A DNA stretch of 64,000 nucleotides from Gambelia wislizenii. Lineage: Eukaryota; Chordata; Lepidosauria; Squamata; Crotaphytidae. Positions 1 to 11,429 of this stretch are shown here, piece by piece (the stretch's first letter is position 1; each line of letters opens with the position of its first letter). A program made the translations under genes and the position numbers. The stretch spans positions 109,087,116 through 109,151,115 of the forward strand of contig JAUMIR010000005.1 of assembly GCA_030847615.1 (NCBI GenBank), written 5' to 3'. The notes under the pieces are model-generated. The model was not told the origin of the DNA. It searched no databases and saw only the letters and a program-made list of their open reading frames with translations.

Positions 1-329
1 TCTTTGGCTAGAATAGCTGAGGAATCTGGGAAGGCCTCCCTATGTGTTTTTAATAAGACTAACAATATTTTTTTTTCATTTAAACATGTATCTTCATTAA
101 TAAAGATGACCCTCTTCATAGAAACAGGATAAGACATTTAAATTTTAGAACCATTACCTTAATTTTAGAAAATTTACAATCAAGCATGTACCTATCCCTG
201 GTAGACGTTGGACTTTATCAGACCAGGCAAATATGGCATCATAAGGATGCCTAATGATTAGGAAAGGGTGTGCATACTAGACGATGTTGTCCTTTCACAA
301 TCATGTACCGTGAAAAACCTTTCCAAGCA
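1..329. other. No feature recognised
   Basis: A+T-rich sequence without a credible ORF, RNA gene or recognised repeat. A short run around 135-175 repeats a TTTTAGAA motif but has no clear structure. Confidence 0.5.
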
Positions 330-452
330 GCCAATTGATCTCCCATGGCAATTTGTTGCTGACATTGCCGGCATTTAAATCCTCGTGCCATTGTACTGAG
401 GTGAATACAGCATCAATGACAGAACACCTCCAGGTGAGATTGTGACAACCAT
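330..452. repeat. Unnamed interspersed repeat, copy 1
   Basis: This stretch resembles 30,105-30,250. Both contain, in the same order, a GCCGGCATT block, a weaker match to a CTCGTGCCATT or CTTGCACTATT block, a GTGAATACAGCATCAATG or GTGAATGCAGCGTCAATG block, and a GGTGAGAT block followed by GTGAC or ATGAC. The shared order over about 100 bp indicates a dispersed repeat. I see no coding content and cannot name the family. Confidence 0.45.
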
Positions 453-3400
453 GTAGGGGACACACCTTTTATGACCCTCCATGTACCTGTGACTTTTTAA
501 GTGAGTTTTTGTGATTTCCTGTACTTTTTATGTGTTTATTTTCCTTTTTATTTTTGATTTTCTTGCACTAGTGTCTTCTCATGAGTATCGATGAGATCCT
601 GAACCAGGAAGTGAGTGGAGTTCCATTTCACTCTCCGATTGTGCCTGGGCAGTCTGTGAACACTGCTAAAGGTAGGTCTGATCAAGCAGGTTCTTTTCCC
701 AGCATAAAAACATTTTAAAACATGCTGGGGAAATAACATTAATGGGGAGGGTTTGCTAAAGTCCTTAAAGTTTAATTTTCCTTTTCTCCTTATCCCACCA
801 AATCACATGTACAGTCTACGAAACTTCTCATTGAAACTTCTGTGGCATTTATATGATGAAAAACACTTAGTTCACCATCATTCTTTACTGCAAAGTAAAC
901 CCATCTCCTAACCTTTTATTTTCTTTGGATTAATTCATTAATTGCCCCTTTTCACCATTGGCTGTGTGTCACTTAAATTCCATGGTCACGAAATCCTCTT
1001 TCAGCAGTACTACAGTCAACAATGATTATGTAACACAGAGAAGCAAGTGCAATTTCAGCAGGCAAGCCCACTCTTTAATGACAGGCATTAACTTATTCAT
1101 AGTCCCTCTAGGCAGACTTTTTGCTTAGCACCTGGGCTTGCTACATCCCTTACACAGCAAATACTATGTAAAGACTCAAACTCTTTACATAGCTCTTTTG
1201 CTAAATCCCTCAGTGTCCTAGACCATATGGTGGATTTGTTTGGACTCTTCACAGTTTAAGTGAGGAGTATGCACAGAGTTTTTTTGTTAGGGGTTTCGTG
1301 TGTGTGTGTGCAGTAGCATAACTGCCCCTGACATGTATAAACAGTGGGAAGGAAAAATTATATGAAGCAGGTCCAAGGTTTTCTAGAAAATGAAATGATG
1401 GCCAGGGAAACTATTAGGGGAAAAGAACAAGTCTGAGAGTAGAAAGAATATTGATAGTGTATGGACTGGAAAAATGAAAGTGCTCAAATGAATTTTCCCC
1501 ATCTCAGTTTATTGGATTACAAACTACATATCCCAACAGTAAAGCCTAGGAAAATGAAAAGCATTCCTTGGATCTAAAATATATCAGCGTCTGTGTCAGA
1601 ATGTCTCTGGGACAGCATTCCTAAGGCAGGGTGCCCCCTCAGATGGCAGAAAATGTGTGTGTGGGGGGGAGGTCTCTGGTTATTTAAAATTACGGAGGGG
1701 GGATGTGGAGACAAGGATTCCTTCAGATACCCTGCTTCCCAGAATGCTACTTTGAATATTTCTACCTTTATGGAACACTTTGAATACAAACTCATCTATT
1801 AAAAAATAACCCTGGACACTCTCCATTCATAAGGACACTCTCCATTCATAAGGAAACAGTTCACAAATGCTTCCCAATCTTCAGTGGAAACTGAGTATCT
1901 GTCATCAGCCCATCAATCCTTGTAGCTTCACATTTCAGGGGGAGATAAGGTGATATACAGGCTACCTTGCTTGTCCACCATTAAACTGAGGTGGTCTAAT
2001 GATAAGCTCCCAAATAATTCAGGAATCCCTAAAGATGCTATGTCCACTTATCTACTTTATCATGAAAGAACATTCAAGACCATGTCATATTTGATAGATA
2101 ATATGGGTGTGATTCCATATGCTATCTCAATAAATCCTTTTGAACAGTGCACTAGGAACAATGTTGTATTCTGGTATGGCATCATTCCAAAAGGATTTCT
2201 TGAGATGGTACAGGCGCCATTTCCCTCACCACCTCAGAGCAGCTTTGGAAGTATCTTACATCATAACATCCTATTCCAGGGCATATTAGGGAAGCACTGG
2301 TCACCAGTAGTTAGCCAGCAAAGAACTGTTCTACTACCATCACTGCCTGGGGGTGGGGGCAGTACAAAAAAAAATGGTCAAGAATGCTAAATTTTCCATT
2401 AGGTATTTTCTGAATACTTCATGCATATTCCAATATTCCAGTCAATTATTATTAATATAATACAGTCTAGCGTTCAGAGTGAAAGGATAGTAAAAAGACA
2501 GTGATTTGATATGTATATTCTCTTACTGTGTTAAGATTAGACTCAAATCTGCATGGTAAACGACCTCATATAACAAAGTTGTTTCAATGCAACTGTCTTT
2601 TCAATATGGCAAATTTTATTTCCTTACCCAACCCAAAATTTGCTCCCAAAAATCTTGCTCTGAAAAGCACATCAACAGCAGAGCATTTGAGTCTATTGGA
2701 GTACAATCTTATTTTGCATGGGGCAGCCATGATGTTTAGTAAATAATTGACCAGCATTCAGTGAATCAACTTGAACAAGTGTTGGAACATTGTGGTTTTG
2801 GACTAAAAATTCTATAATCTTTCTTTATCCGGAATGTCTATCTGGACATTCACTACGGCAGTGTTGGCAACTGTTATGGGCAACTGTTAGCCCTTCAGTC
2901 TCCTGACCTCTTGGAATATCACACCTCTACTGAATTCCCTGACAAAAATAAGTAAGTAAGTAATAACTCCCCGCAAAAAAATTCTCTGTGGAGTGTGATG
3001 GATATTTTTACCAGATTTTGGGTTATCTCTAGGCCATTTTAAGGGGGTTTTTTTAACAGCAGGAAGTGACAGGAAAATCACTTCCTGTTCATTTCCTGTT
3101 AAAAATTATTTTTCACCCTGGTGGGACCCTAGGGAGCACAAAAACAAACCTGGGGCCCTCATGTAGACTGTAGGCCAGACTTGCCACACACAGACACACA
3201 GACACACACACACACACACACAGGCCCAGTTCTCTTTGAGGTAGCAAAGTTGTACTTGCACAACTGAGTTGTACTCTGGCACAATTGCCAGTGTCCCACA
3301 GTTTAATTCTCTTTTTTAAAAAAAGTTCATACACATAAATCAGTGGTGAATAACTTCTGGGGATGGGGCTACTTTACCCTCAATACAATGGGAACCAAAT

Positions 3401-3709
3401 CCTGCCATAACTATGTTACCAAAATTGTCACCACACTTTCAGATTTTGACAGTGCGGTAGTGGAAGTTCTCCACATTTTCTTGGAAAGTGCATACCTCAT
3501 TTTAAAGCAAAATCATGCTTTGAGGAGCATCTCTTTTTATTTAAAAAAATGTTCATGTTCTTTGTCTACCTTGCTTTAAAAATTCAGGGTAGTGCTACCA
3601 CCATCTGAGAGGTGGCTGTGGCTGAGAGATGGTATAAGCTACGAAACAGTGGTGGAGACTGGTTGCTGCCCACAAGAAACAGATTAACTATAACTGTCAT
3701 ACAGAATTA
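453..3709. other. No gene recognised; unique-looking AT-rich DNA
   Basis: No supported gene. A 20-bp motif is directly duplicated at about 1,813-1,852. A (CA)n tract lies at about 3,184-3,223. The 146-codon open frame at 1,950-2,390 has no recognisable domain and reads like chance: its protein composition is featureless and no splice or promoter context was seen. Confidence 0.45.
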
Positions 3710-3941
3710 CAGTTATCCCTCCATATCCACGGATTTGGTATCCATGGATTTAAGTATTCACGGCTTGAAAATAATCTAAAAAAATATATATAATCCAAAA
3801 AGCAAACCTTGATTTTGCCATCTTATATACGGGACACCATTTTGCTATGCCATTGCATATAATGGGCCTTGAGTATTCATGGATTTTGGTATCCATGGGG
3901 GGTCCTGGAACCAAACCCCAGTGAATATGAAGGGAGAACGG
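3710..3941. mobile_element. Pogo/Tigger-like MITE (232 bp)
   Basis: The two ends form imperfect terminal inverted repeats: the left end starts CAGTTATCCCTCCATATCCA, and the reverse complement of the right end starts CCGTTCTCCCTTCATATTCA. TA dinucleotides flank both ends (3,708-3,709 and 3,942-3,943), as expected for the Tc1/mariner/pogo superfamily. A TGGTATCCATGG-like motif appears inverted internally. There is no transposase, so this is a non-autonomous element. The resemblance to Tigger-type ends (CCCTCCGTATCC) is from memory. Confidence 0.75.
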
Positions 3942-3943
3942 TA

Positions 3944-6639
3944 TCTGTTCAGGAGAATAAATCTAACTGACTGTTTTCTCCTCCAAAATGCCATAATTCT
4001 ATATACAAGCTTTATTTGTTGTTGTTGTTGTTATTGTTCAAGAAATGTATTTTGTGCATCTCTAAGGATACGTGGCATAGCCCAGTCCCCAGATATAGGT
4101 TTCCCATCATGCTGAGGCCTACATTATAGACCTTTGCTGTAACAAATGCCATTATGTACCAGTAATTTGAATGCCTGCCAGTTCTGTAGCATGGTAATTT
4201 CAGGGGTCAAGTTATCTAATACTTGAGTTAAAGAACAAGAAGTATTGACCTCATTCCCTCACACAAGAGAAGACCATTGTTTCTAAAGTCCCTAAATTAG
4301 TTACTATATTACCTTTTATATCACTGCTGAAAAGTTCAAAACACTAAATGCTTAATTAGGAAGAATAATGTCACCAGAAAGAGCAAATCTTAACTTTTTC
4401 ATCTAGTCTCAGAACTACACTGGTTGGGGTTGGGTAGACCATCTCATATTCACTGAATTAGTTAGTTTCTCTAGTTACTGATACTTCATCAACTGACAAG
4501 AGAAAAACCTCAGCATATAAACCTCTTCAAAAATCTGGACCAATTTACATGTAATTTCAGGAAGCAGCAAGGATACCCAGCTGGAGAAAAATAATACTAA
4601 CATGGCTTCCTGTAATTGAAAAAAACATGTCTTCGAACTTTCTTTTTTTGCTGATTGAAATGAAATATGTTTATTGTAGCCTTGTTGAGCAATTACATAT
4701 ATTTCATTTTTGCAATGACATTGCTTTTTGTGCTAGCATGATCACACTAGTACAGACATGTTTTCCTGGGTGATGCTAACTGAATACGTGCTCTTAAGAA
4801 GTAGGTAATGTAATAAACTCTTGGTCAGTTGCATCTAGCTTCTGAGAAAAGTAATCATGCTCACCTGAATGGTGATCACCATCATGTCAATCACTTGGAA
4901 GATCCAGCTTGCATGTGGACTGCTCTATCCCTTCTTCATAATTCAAGGTAGCATGAAAAATGCTTCCATCAATTACCATGACAGGCAACCGACTGAGACC
5001 ATAGGAGTAGGTGGGGTCACTATGCCTCTTGCCTATTCCGTCTAGAATTTTCCCAGGGAAGGGCAAACTTGTCAATTTCAGTTTTATTCATTTCAGTTTT
5101 ATTTCATTTTATATATTTCTATTTTTGTGCATCTCTAGGGAGATGCACATTCTATATATTTCTATTTTTAAAAATTGCATTTGTTTCTTCCTATTTCTAC
5201 ACCATTTCACTTTTTAAATATTTACATGATAATTTTATGCATCATCATGCATGTTATCAAAATATATGCATTTTGTATGTAATTTCTCCTAATGCATTTT
5301 TTCACAAAAAGTAATCTAATTAATTTTATACATTGTTTCCACTATATATGCATTCTTGTGCAGCCTCTCTTCATAATATATGCATCTTTGTATATGTCTT
5401 TAAAAAAACCTTGGAGAATTCAATTTTATTATCATTGCAGTGTCTGTTTCCATAAACAAGAAAAGTATACAATATTTTTTCTCAATTGCTATGCGGATCT
5501 ACTTTTATGTCACAGATCTAATAATCCCAGATGCATAAAGTGCATCAAAAGTGTTATTCATTCCATGGCTGGCCAAATAATGCATGTTACATTTTATCAT
5601 AATGCAATTAAAAGGAGCTAAAGGAAAAACTGGAGAAAAGATATTGTCAGATTTGATTATCTGAAACATTGAGAAAAGTTTCTCTGGTGGTTAAACTCTT
5701 GATATGATACATATCTGGAATGAATGTGATTCCATTGGGTTTTCTGTAGTATGTGGGGAAATAATCATTGTAATGTAAAAGCAATCTTGTGTACCTCATT
5801 CACATCCTTAGATAAGTCTAGGGTTTTTCCCTGCATGCCTTTTGTTCTCCCAAGTTCCCTTTCTCTTATTGCACTGGGCACTTCCAGCAAACTGGAGTGC
5901 TGGGTCATTCAACACATGACCTCATTTAAATTTTATTGCTGTGTGTAAGTTCTCTTTTAAGTTTGAGTCTCCATGAGGGTGGAGCCATCTTTAGCCATCT
6001 TTGCCATCTTCATCTTAAGACATCTTTCCTGTAACCATGCTATGATGTTTTACCATGCACCCTTCTATTGCTGTAGGCTGGTGAGTTTTTCTACCCTAAA
6101 TATTCTTAGTCAGTTAGGAATCTCTTTTTAAAGTTTGTTTTAGTATGTAGATTGAGATTGATATACCTTCAGTAAACTTTTGATTTGCATTTTAAACTGA
6201 CTCCTTTGTTTTGTAATGAGTCTAATTTAAGTGAGTGATCACAGACCTCTGAACACACCTTTTAAGTGTTAATTGAGCTTTATCAGTCTTACCATTCTTA
6301 AGTGCCCTCTGCATGAAGTTAAAAGTAAATGAAAGATTTTTAACTCCCTTTTTAAAGGAGATAATTCTTGTTGCTTTTAAAAGGACTAGATCCTGGAATT
6401 TTTAATACAATTTTATTTTTAATGTATTTTTAATACATTTTCTGCTTACAAGACAGAGCAAACCGTGTACATGAACTAGGAATGGAAACTATATTCAAAA
6501 ATATTTGAAAAATTGTTAATAAACAAGTTGCTTGAGTTTCGTAAAACCCCAAATGAGAAAAATCCTGGACTGATTAGAATCTTCACAACTAGGGACTTAT
6601 TCTACACAAATTTTGCATGCGGTATTATTTTTGTATAGA
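3944..6639. other. No gene recognised; AT-rich with low-complexity repeats
   Basis: A (GTT)n tract lies near 4,018-4,035. From about 5,070 to 5,420 the DNA is a degenerate series of TTTTAT, TGCAT and TTTCTATTTTT words; their reverse complement resembles 15,200-15,430, suggesting an old dispersed low-complexity family. The rest shows no coding signal on either strand. Confidence 0.4.
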
Positions 6640-6944
6640 AGTTGGTTCGTCGCTTGCCAGCAGGCCTTTTTGCGGCCTGACTAGCACACCCCAGCTAGAG
6701 CCCTCCTGAGGTGGCCCTCACCCCCATGGGAGGGGTTCGGCTTGGATGACCACATGGGTGGTCACCATGGGGGCAGCCATGCTCTTCCTGTTTCTCTGCC
6801 AGCAGCCCCTGTAGCTGGGAGAGGTGGGAAAGCGCCAACCAATCGGGGCATGGTTGCATGGCCCTGATTGGCTGGCCAGCTTTGAGAAAGGAGGGACATC
6901 CGTCTGGGCAGTGGTGTGGCTGGGTGATGTGGAAAAGCTGCGAC

Positions 6945-7017
6945 GGAGATGATAAAAGGTAGCTCTGTCGCAGCCACCATGCATTCTGGCTCTGAGGAGC
7001 CAAAGAAGCAACAGCAG
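6945..7017 (+). promoter_or_regulatory. Ngaro TATA box, leader and possible first coding exon
   Basis: GATAAAAGG at 6,951-6,959 resembles a TATA box. About 20 bases further on, a strong Kozak context (GCCACCATGC) surrounds an ATG at 6,979. The frame runs 13 codons, MHSGSEEPKKQQQ, and ends exactly at CAG|GTGAGC, a near-consensus splice donor (GT at 7,018-7,019). This is inference from motifs; the joined frame to the acceptor at 7,936 is one base out of phase in this copy. Confidence 0.45.
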
Positions 7018-7936
7018 GTGAGCTGCTGCCCAGAAAGGGGGACAGCCCAAGGAGCTGGCACAGAACTCCGGCCGTGAGCTGTAGGGCCTACCTTCTGGGT
7101 GGTGCTGGGTCGAGCGGCACTGGGGGCAGCTGGGGGCAGTGGCACTCTGGCCATGGGATGGCGGGCAGAGGTGGTGCTCAAGCAGCAGGGTGGCAGGCTG
7201 CATGAGCTCACAGGCCATGGAGTCACGGCTAGTAGTGGGACCATGGTTCCAGGGTGGCGGGCAGCAGCAGTGCCATGGCCGTGGTGCGGTGAGGGGTAGC
7301 AGTGCTCTGGTCACTGGATTGGGCAGCAGCGATGCTCTGGCTGCCGGGTTGGCAACGGCGTTTGGGCCGCAAGGCGGCTTCCAGTCATGGGGCCAGGGCA
7401 GTGGTGTGGCAGGTGGCAGCAGCACCCCAGCCATGGGTGGTGGCCAACAGTTGCACTGGTGGCCAGGCCTGGCAGCAGGGGGGGCACTCTGAGTGATGGC
7501 AGTGGCATGAGTCAGGGACAGCCCCCCTTTTTCCTCCCATGGCCCAATGCAGCCCCTGGTGAGAGCGGCCAATGGGCACTGTTGGCATGGAGCCACGAAG
7601 GGGCCTGGGGCTCCACGGCCCTGCAGAACCATCACCGCTCTCACATACCCTTACATCCTTCATGGTGGCTGCAGGCATGGAGTGGGGGAAGGTCACCCCA
7701 GGCAAGGGGGCTGTTGGCCCAGCCATCCATCCCCCTGGCTGCAGGGGGGGCAAGAAAGGAGTGGGGCTTTTTTCAGGTGACAGGGGTGGGGGTCAGGGGT
7801 GGTCTCAGCCCCTACTATCTTTCCTTTTGCAGCTTCTGGGATGCACATCAGTGGCTGATGTTTAATAATAATAATAATAAACTAAGTACACACATTTCCT
7901 AGCTGTACTAGGGGTATATACCACTATTTTTTGCAG
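7018..7936 (+). repeat. Intron-like segment filled with degenerate GC-rich tandem repeats
   Basis: The segment starts GTGAGC and ends in a pyrimidine run plus GCAG (7,934-7,936; another candidate acceptor is at 7,832). Between 7,090 and 7,490 variants of a GGCCATGG-GTGGCGGGCAGCAG-TGGTGCTCTGG unit recur with uneven spacing. The repeats generate several long overlapping frames on both strands (up to 308 codons on the minus strand, 6,718-7,644), which I treat as composition artefacts. A short (AAT)n lies at 7,865-7,880. Confidence 0.5.
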
Positions 7937-7938
7937 GA

Positions 7939-9298
7939 ATGGGTCCCAAAAGGACAGCGAAGCAGCACCACCACGCGGAGCTGGCACCCCTGCTGGATGG
8001 TGAGCCTGGTCCAGAGGGTGAGGGGGTGGAGCAACAGCAACAGTTGCCGGGGCCCAGCGATGGCACTGACATGGTTCTGGAACTTCAACCCCCCCCCCAT
8101 TGAGGCTTTTGGTGCCCCAGCCCACACCATAGCAGATGTCATGGGGGGTTTGTCCATCGTGTTGCAAAGGACGGACAAAGAGTATCCCCCAGATTGCATT
8201 GAGACCCATGCACTGCCGGCAGCAACTGGGAATGGGGAACCCAGTACGTCCTCCAGTGTGGGTGTGGCAAGCGGCAGTGGGCAGTCCAGGCATTCCAGGT
8301 CCATGGAGAGATGTGATTCCAGGGTCTCGAGGAGCTCTGATTCCCATGGGTCCTCATCACAGCAGCACAGTGGATTGAGAGGTGGGCGGAGCCCAAGTAC
8401 AAAATGCCAGAAGTCATGGTGATGGAGGGGTTCAAGGTCCCATTCAAGTTCCTCCTCAAGTGAGTCTTCGGACGAGGACAAGTTCAGGTACTGGAGAAAA
8501 GGGGCCTTCAAGCTGAGTTTGCGTGGATGGGCCCTCATACTCAGAAAGGTCAGCGAAAAAGCAGAGACAAAAAGAAGAAGTGGAGGTAAGAACATCCCAG
8601 GGGAGGAGCTGAGAAAGGCCAAGTCAAAAGAGGACCCTCCTGGGGGCCACTTGGATCACAAGGTGCATTCCAAAATACTGCAAGGGTATTATGTTAATGT
8701 CTTCTTGTTGGCCCCACCTCCTGGAGAGGAAGCAAGGGTCCACAGGAGTGACAGGAAGGACAATGGGAAGGCCACTGCGGAAGTGGTGGAATGCACCTTT
8801 TCCAACTGGTTCAGTGGGTATGCTGTTTACATGGGTGTGGCGGCGCTGGTTTTCCCAGAAAGGCCTGGCATTTGATCAATCACCTTCACCAGGTATTGAC
8901 GGTAAGGGCTCAGGCTGGGGATGCCAATGGCATCCTCTATGATGTGGAGTATAGGAAAAAAAGCTTCCAGGTCACCCATGCACAGATGGGAAACTATTGA
9001 CTACCCCACATGGCTGCAGGCCACAGGGCCTGGCAGGCTTGAGAAAGGGGAGGCCTCCAAGCCATCTAGAAAGAAGGGAGGGAAGAAACCAGTATGTTGG
9101 GAATACAGCGGAGGTAAGTGTACCAGGTGCATATGCTGGTTTGATCATTCCTGTGACAGCTGTGATGGAGGGCACCCAAAAGCTAATTGCTCCCGTCAGG
9201 CGGGGGATGGACAGTCCTTTTGGAACAACTGCCCTGCCTCATCTGGCACCAGGAAGGAGGCAGAGTCTGGCAATGGCACCAGCACCAGCAGCACAAAA
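7939..9298 (+). pseudogene. Ngaro gag-like protein with Cys-rich finger, frameshifted
   Basis: Reading starts at an ATG three bases after a splice-acceptor-like TTTTTTGCAG. The frame changes several times, so this is a pseudogene. Recognisable blocks in order: an N-terminal Gln/His-rich stretch; around 8,640-8,880 a block with KILQGYYVNVF, then CTFSNWFSGYAVYMG, typical of DIRS/Ngaro gag; 8,870-9,000 INHLHQVLTVRAQAGD; and at 9,092-9,192 a finger with eight cysteines and histidines in the arrangement CWEYSGGKC, CICWFDHSC, C, GGHPKANC, matching the C-terminal Cys/His finger of this gag family. Its expected role is RNA binding and particle assembly. RT sequence follows about 100 bases later. Confidence 0.65.
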
Positions 9299-9379
9299 TG
9301 AGGTGAGCTTCAGGGCAGGATCAAGAGGTCGCATGGCTTTCATATCTGTCAAGCTAGATGCCATTAGACCTCTACTAGA

Positions 9380-10870
9380 GGCCTACCCCCCAAAATAGTC
9401 AGCAGCTTATTTGGCTGTGGGGTTCGAATTCAGCTTCTGCATCCCATTCCAAGGGCCCAGAGAGGCCAACAGCTTGGGCAACCTGAAGTCGGCTTCACAG
9501 TTGCCTGAGGTGCTGGCTCCAAGATTGAGAAGGAGCTCAAGGCGGGCTGCATTGCTGGCCCCTTCGACCAGCAACCCCTTCCCAATTTGTGCATATCACC
9601 ACTGGGGTTGTTTCCAAAGAAAGTGCCGGGGGAATACCAGCTCGTACACCATTTATCATACCCAAAAAGGTTGTCAGTCAATGATGCTATCCCAACGGAA
9701 CTGTGCACGGTGAGATATGCCTCTTTGTATCATGCCGTCCGGCTCCTTCAAGTGTTGCAGGAACCAGACTCAGGACCACAGAGAATTGGAGAAAGTGAGA
9801 TTTATTCCCAATTATGCACGGGCCCTTGGTTGGAATAACTTCCAAAAGTCCAAGGCGCCCCGAGCCACATTGAGTGTAACTTTTTATAGAACATACAGTA
9901 TGTTATGAAATACAAACAGGAGCACTTCCCTCCTCCCACCTGGTGGTGGTTTCCATATCCATATTTGGCACTTCCCTTGAGACAGTTTGTTGATAGTTCA
10001 AGGCAAGATAGCTTAGGAACATTTCGGTACAGTTCGACCGTTATTAGAGAAATAATTTGTTTACGTCAGCATATCATATGTTTATGGAACATAGGGTTGA
10101 TTAGCAAAGAACATTGACTAGGCCTGAGAGTTAAAGGAAAAAGACTTTGCAGACTTCCAGAGTGTCATGGGCTATCTAGTCTGACCCTGAATAGTAATTG
10201 TAAGATTACAGTATCCAGCAAATAGACATTAGAGTCTTCATGGCCACTACACAAGCTTGCGGGTGCAGTGCACTCATGGAAAAATGTGATATCCAATCAG
10301 CTTTCAGGTTGCATCCAGATGATCACTGCCTGCTGGGCTTCAAATTCCGAGACAAGTGCTATTATGATATGGCGCTGCCCATGGGTTGCTCCATCAGCTG
10401 AGCTGCCTTTGAAGCTTTCATGACGTTCCTGGAGTGGGCCCTACAACACAGGTCTGGATCACCATTTGTTACACACTACTTGGATGACTTCTTAATGATG
10501 GGGCTGGCTGAGGGGGGTCGAATGTGGGTTTTTACTCTTGTCCTTCCAGGCCCTGGCAGATGAGATTGGGGTTCCTTTGGCATCTGAAAAAACGGTTGGC
10601 CCAACAATGTCTCTGGTATACCTGGCCATACAGTTGGATTCAGTTGAAGGAGAATCGCAGCTGCCTGATGACAAGATAGCAGACTTGCGGGAGATGCTGG
10701 AGGGCCTCCTAGAAAAAGAGAAGGCCTCGCTGAAAGAAGTACAATCGCTATTGGGACATCTGAACTTTGCATGCAGGGTGGTTGCGCCAGGGAGGGCTTT
10801 CTGTGCTCACATTGTGTGCCTCACCAGAGCACCACATCACAGCATTCGATTGACCAATGTGGTTAAGGAA
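9380..10870 (+). pseudogene. Ngaro reverse transcriptase, split by an insertion
   Basis: The first part (9,400-9,755) contains PKKVPGEYQLVHHLSYPK, VNDAIP and VRYASLYHAVRLLQ, the fingers and template-binding region of DIRS/Ngaro RT. The domain then stops and resumes at about 10,236 with EKCDIQSAFRLHPDD, LGFKFRDKCYYDMALPMGC and the catalytic YLDDFL (YLDD at 10,477-10,488). After a frameshift near 10,530 the thumb/connection continues (LVYLAIQLDS, LLGHLNFACRVVAPGR). The catalytic aspartates of YLDD are kept, but the gene cannot be translated because of the 480-bp insertion and at least two frame changes. Confidence 0.75.
9757..10235. mobile_element. LTR-like insertion inside the Ngaro RT
   Basis: About 480 bp unrelated to RT separate VRLLQ from the next RT block. 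The segment begins TGTTGCAGGAACC. Read on the minus strand it carries AATAAATCTCAC about 50 bases before its end, the layout of an LTR polyadenylation signal and U5. The right end (near ATAGACA at about 10,226-10,232) is not firmly placed and I could not find a convincing target-site duplication, so calling it a solo LTR is tentative. Confidence 0.4.
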
Positions 10871-10899
10871 GACATGAAGGTATGGCTCATCTTCCTTGA

Positions 10900-11400
10900 T
10901 CAATACAATGGGGTCATGACATGGCAAGGGTGTTTAGAACTGGGGGGTGATCTGCAGGTGCACTCTGATGTAGCGGGCAGCCTGGGTTTTGGGGTCGACA
11001 GCCATTGGTGTGCACAGCCATGGCCTCAGGAGTGGGCCGGGACAGGGATATCCAGGGACCTCACATTCTTGGAATTTTTTCCCATTCTGGTGACTTTCAC
11101 CTTGTGGAGGGGAACATTCAGGGACAAGAAGGTCTGTTTCAGGTGCGACAATCAGGCCGTGGTTAGGATCATCAACAGGTAGTCCTCCAGGTCTGAAAGG
11201 ATCATGAGGCTGATGCGCAGGTTCGTGCTAGTCTGTCTGGAGCCCAATATCAGTTTCCATGCACAACACATTTCTGGCGTGGATAATGAGATAGCGGAAG
11301 CACTGTCTCAGTTTCAGGATGACCGGTTTTGTTCGCTGGACCCAGACACCGATTCGCTCGCGGTGCCATTCCCGGCAGGCTTCTGGAGTCTTGGAAGTGA
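10900..11400 (+). pseudogene. Ngaro RNase H domain
   Basis: GDLQVHSDVAGSLGFG (10,945-10,992) supplies the first catalytic aspartate. DLTFLEFFPILVTF corresponds to the conserved ELxP-type helix. VCFRCDNQAVVRIINR (11,131-11,178) gives the DNxA motif. After an in-frame stop at 11,179 the segment FHAQHISGVDNEIAEALSQ follows, the C-terminal GxxNxxADxLS motif with E where the last catalytic Asp is usual. It would degrade RNA in RNA-DNA hybrids. One stop and one substitution make it inactive here. Confidence 0.7.
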
Positions 11401-11429
11401 ACTGTAATCCAGAGCATAGTGGATTCCTT

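Noticed and set aside
1950..2390. 146-codon open frame
   Set aside because: No domain, no family resemblance and no gene context; length is within chance for this much sequence.
6718..7644. 308-codon minus-strand frame and several overlapping frames on both strands
   Set aside because: They follow GC-rich tandem repeats within the Ngaro intron-like segment; translations are Pro/Ala/Cys-rich and overlap one another on both strands.
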